Below are positions 6,717-8,147 of a stretch of 8,147 nucleotides of DNA, in pieces. The stretch covers positions 1-8,147 of the forward strand of contig JAEZFR010000073.1 of assembly GCA_023417285.1 (NCBI GenBank), in the 5' to 3' direction. Numbering within the stretch: position 1 is the stretch's first letter; each line of letters starts with the position of its first letter. The notes below the pieces were generated by a model. The model saw only the letters and a list, made by a program, of their open reading frames with translations. It did no database searches and had not been told where the DNA came from. The position numbers were made by a program, and so were the translations under genes. The stretch is from Bacillota bacterium (GTDB lineage Bacteria > Bacillota > Clostridia > Acetivibrionales > DSM-1351).

Positions 6717-6977
6717 ATGAAAAAATTATTAGCAGTAATTACAGCTGTAGCATTGGCAGTTTGCCTCGCAGCTTGTACTACAACCACAAAAGAACCAGGT
6801 ACAAGTACTACAATGCCAGGTACTAGCACTAATATGCCGGGTAATACTACAACACCTGGAACAGCCACTACTACCCCTGGTACTACTACAGCTCCTATTA
6901 CAACAGCACCAGGAACAGCATCTGGTTCTACAACACATGGAACTGCAACAACACCATCAAATTCTACAATGAAATAG
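6717..6977 (+). CDS. Small Thr/Pro/Gly-rich lipoprotein
   Basis: An 86-residue precursor with a lipoprotein signal: MKK, a hydrophobic core, and lipobox L-A-A-C with Cys20 as the lipidation site. The mature part (about 66 residues) consists almost only of Thr, Pro, Gly, Ser and Ala, with PGT-type repeats (PGTST, PGTAT, PGTTT). No folded domain is present. Such a composition suits an extended, perhaps O-glycosylated, surface spacer (inference). AAGGAGG at 6701-6707 sits nine bases before the ATG. Its leader is closely related to that of the next gene, which begins 24 bases after its stop, so the two probably arose by duplication and are co-transcribed. The simple composition could also mean a decayed or truncated copy that lost its domain. 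Confidence 0.78.
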   Translation: MKKLLAVITAVALAVCLAACTTTTKEPGTSTTMPGTSTNMPGNTTTPGTATTTPGTTTAPITTAPGTASGSTTHGTATTPSNSTMK

Positions 6978-7001
6978 GTTTGAACAGGAGGTATCAATTA
7001 C

Positions 7002-7493
7002 ATGAAAAGAATATTAGCTGTAATATTAGCCGTTGCTTTAGCAATTGGCTTGACAGCTTGCTCTACTAAGAGTGGTCAACCTGGTAACTCTACAGCACAG
7101 GGTAATACTTCTGGACATTCCAGCACAACCAGCCAATCTACTTCATCAAGTTCTATGGCAGCAACAGGTACGTACAAGGATGGCACCTATGATGCTAAAG
7201 CTGATCCTTGGGATTACGGTCAAGAGGAAGCGATTGTTACTGTTAAAGATGGTAAAATTGCAGATGTCACACTTAAGAGATTGGACAACAATGGAGCTGA
7301 AATAGACTACACAATGTTTGATGGTAAAACACATGATGGTAAGGTATATCCAAATCTCAAGGAAGACAGATTTACTATGGCTAAGAGAATGGTTGAAAAT
7401 CAAAGTCCAATGGTTGATACCATCGCTGGTGCTACAGTAAGTACAAAGAATTGGACAATTGCTGCAGAAAGAGCTCTTGCAAAAGCTAAATAA
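7002..7493 (+). CDS. FMN-binding domain lipoprotein
   Basis: A 163-residue precursor. Residues 1-20 form a lipoprotein signal ending in L-T-A-C (Cys20). A Ser/Thr/Gly/Gln-rich linker spans about 21-54, and a single FMN_bind domain about 55-163: YKDGTYDAKA, then EEAIVTVKDGKIADVTLKRL, then DTIAGATVST at 139-148. The last matches the motif in which ApbE-type flavin transferase links FMN to a threonine; the likely residue is Thr145, though the usual Ser before GAT is Ala here. Similar lipoproteins, such as Listeria PplA (with two such domains), act in extracellular electron transfer; a role in electron transfer outside the membrane is therefore inferred. AGGAGGT at 6986-6992 precedes the ATG by nine bases. 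No ApbE gene is in the window. Confidence 0.88.
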   Translation: MKRILAVILAVALAIGLTACSTKSGQPGNSTAQGNTSGHSSTTSQSTSSSSMAATGTYKDGTYDAKADPWDYGQEEAIVTVKDGKIADVTLKRLDNNGAEIDYTMFDGKTHDGKVYPNLKEDRFTMAKRMVENQSPMVDTIAGATVSTKNWTIAAERALAKAK

Positions 7494-7547
7494 GTTAGCT
7501 GTTAGTAAAAAATAAGTTAGCTTAAAAATTAAATTAATTAAAAGCTT
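7488..7547 (+). repeat. Direct repeat starting in the FMN lipoprotein gene's last codon
   Basis: The 13-mer AAATAAGTTAGCT occurs at 7488-7500, where it contains the final Lys codon and TAA stop, and again exactly at 7510-7522, a 22-nt period. A third, weak copy (AAATTAATTAAAAGCTTA) lies at about 7530-7547. It ends just before the terminator. Confidence 0.7.
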
Positions 7548-7553
7548 AAACAC

Positions 7554-7603
7554 AAAAATGTCAGCAGTTAGGAGCTTATCTTCGATTGCCGACATTTTTT
7601 TAT
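7554..7603 (+). terminator. Rho-independent terminator after the lipoprotein genes
   Basis: Arms 7554-7566 (AAAAATGTCAGCA) and 7587-7599 (TGCCGACATTTTT) pair at 12 of 13 positions around a 20-nt loop, and a run of seven T covers 7595-7601. Because the flanks are A-rich and T-rich it may also work on the minus strand. It closes the DUF3243/lipoprotein transcription unit. Confidence 0.85.
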
Positions 7604-7678
7604 TTCTTGATAGTATTTATCTGTATCATTATGTCTCAAGTATAGAGTTTTATAAAAAGTTACAGACCCTAATAGGCT

Positions 7679-7707
7679 TTGACTAAATTTTTGATTTTAT
7701 TTATAGT
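7679..7707 (+). promoter_or_regulatory. Candidate upstream promoter of folT
   Basis: TTGACT (7679-7684) and TATAGT (7702-7707) with a 17-base spacer; each hexamer is one base off consensus. Transcription would begin near 7714, about 42 bases before the riboswitch. Confidence 0.55.
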
Positions 7708-7710
7708 ACA

Positions 7711-7739
7711 TTGATTTTCCAATAAATATAATGTACAAT
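7711..7739 (+). promoter_or_regulatory. Candidate downstream promoter of folT
   Basis: TTGATT (7711-7716) and TACAAT (7734-7739) with a 17-base spacer; start near 7746, ten bases before the riboswitch's first stem. A TATAAT at 7727-7732 has no suitable -35 box. GTACATT (7706-7712) and AATGTAC (7730-7736) form a perfect inverted repeat across this promoter. Confidence 0.42.
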
Positions 7740-7755
7740 AAATTCATAAAATATT

Positions 7756-7855
7756 GGCAGAGTAGATATTTGCGCGTCAAGTGCTTAAGGGACGGGAAGT
7801 TGCCTTTAGGACGAAAAACATTATGTTTGCGGTGCAAATCTCGCATTCCGCTGCC
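7756..7855 (+). promoter_or_regulatory. Tetrahydrofolate (THF) riboswitch
   Basis: The leader matches the folT-associated THF riboswitch as I remember it: GGCAGAGTAGAT, then TTTGCGCGTCAAGTG, then GGGACGGG, and on the 3' side GCGGTGCAAATCTCGCAT followed by CCGCTGCC. Stem P1 pairs GGCAG (7756-7760) with CTGCC (7851-7855). The TTTGC near 7770 can pair with GCAAA near 7834. The conserved 3' segment reads GCATTCCG rather than the commoner GCATCCG, one base longer. The folate transporter subunit gene downstream is the classic target. The family call is strong; the pseudoknot pairing was not worked out base by base. Confidence 0.85.
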
Positions 7856-7890
7856 ACAAAGAGAGCACGAACTCTTTTATGTGGCTTTTT
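7853..7890 (+). terminator. Attenuator-like hairpin terminator between the THF riboswitch and folT
   Basis: GCCAC plus AAAGAG (7853-7863) pairs with CTCTTT plus GTGGC (7872-7885), with a TAT bulge and an AGCACGAA loop, followed by five T (7886-7890). Its 5' arm shares GCC (7853-7855) with the 3' strand of riboswitch P1, so the two structures compete at their base. This suggests control by premature termination. Confidence 0.75.
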
Positions 7891-7923
7891 AAATTTATAA
7901 CATTTAAGAGGAGGTCGTGCCTT

Positions 7924-8147
7924 ATGCGCCATAATACACGAGGTGTATTACTTGTCGGCTTGTTTATAGCCTTTGAAATTATTTTAACCAGATTTTTTTC
8001 TATTGAATATTCGATTCTCAGAATATCGTTTGAACTCATTCCTATCGCTATTTCAGCTATACTGTTTGGGCCTATAACAGCAGGAGTTGCAGCTGCTGTG
8101 GCAGATGTATTGGGGATGTTTATTTTCCCTAAGGGAGCTTACTTTCC
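7924..8147 (+). CDS. folT: Folate ECF transporter S component FolT, N-terminal part
   Basis: The frame runs from ATG 7924 through the right edge without a stop (74 complete codons). The protein begins MRHNTRGVLLVGLFIAFEII and continues with ILRISFELIPIAISAILFGP and AAAVADVLGMFIFPKGAYF. These are hydrophobic membrane segments with the Arg-Ile-Ser-Phe-Glu-Leu-Ile-Pro and ADVLG...PKGAYFP patterns of folate-specific S components. FolT binds folates in the membrane and works with a shared ECF energy-coupling module (EcfT and two ATPases), not seen here. AGAGGAGGT sits eight bases before the ATG. The THF riboswitch and terminator directly upstream independently support the folate assignment. Confidence 0.9.
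   Translation, partial: MRHNTRGVLLVGLFIAFEIILTRFFSIEYSILRISFELIPIAISAILFGPITAGVAAAVADVLGMFIFPKGAYF

Noticed and set aside
6692..6997. Minus-strand frame of about 100 codons rich in Val-Pro-Gly
   Set aside because: It is the antisense of the Thr/Pro-rich lipoprotein gene; its repeats mirror the plus-strand repeats, and no ribosome binding site supports it.
7821..8039. Minus-strand frame over the riboswitch and folT start
   Set aside because: It overlaps the conserved riboswitch and the folT coding frame and has no ribosome binding site or recognisable product.

Overview
The window looks like chromosomal DNA of an A+T-rich, Gram-positive-type anaerobe of the class Clostridia. The cues are strong AGGAGG-type ribosome binding sites, an S-layer-homology (SLH) protein, Bacillus/Clostridium-type families (DUF3243, a YknXYZ-like MacB-type exporter), a tetrahydrofolate riboswitch before folT, and two lipoproteins. 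A cellulolytic Ruminiclostridium-like species would fit, but that is inference. No tRNA, rRNA, transposase, phage gene or CRISPR array is visible.

Layout. 1-704: 3' end of a membrane-fusion (adaptor) protein gene, open at the left edge and rich in repeats. 808-1485 and 1486-2664: the ATPase and permease of the same MacB-like ABC exporter, with no gap between them. 2804-4750: a secreted SLH-domain protein. 4751-4980: a convergent intergenic region with a long imperfect inverted repeat and a 17-bp tandem repeat. 4981-6144 (minus): a PLP-dependent class I/II aminotransferase. 6145-6277: a divergent promoter region with a palindrome. 6278-6550: a DUF3243 protein with a TTG start. 6717-6977 and 7002-7493: two tandem lipoproteins with related leader peptides, the second carrying an FMN-binding domain, closed by a hairpin terminator. 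7604-7923: promoters, a tetrahydrofolate riboswitch and an attenuator-like terminator, leading into folT (7924 to the right edge), the substrate-binding membrane subunit of a folate ECF transporter.

Most of the genes act at the cell surface: an exporter that moves substrates out of the membrane, an SLH protein fixed to wall polymer, a Thr/Pro-rich lipoprotein, a flavin lipoprotein and a vitamin uptake subunit. The aminotransferase and the DUF3243 protein are cytoplasmic.

The most unusual signal is not a gene. At four gene ends (adaptor, permease, DUF3243, FMN lipoprotein), and less clearly at a fifth on the opposite strand (aminotransferase), the last codons plus the stop codon are the first unit of a short degenerate tandem array running into the intergenic DNA. 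Each array has its own sequence and period (about 26, 20, 35, 22 and 17 nt), and the copied stop triplet usually stays a stop triplet even when it changes (TAG to TAA, TGA to TAA). I know of no named element that matches this.
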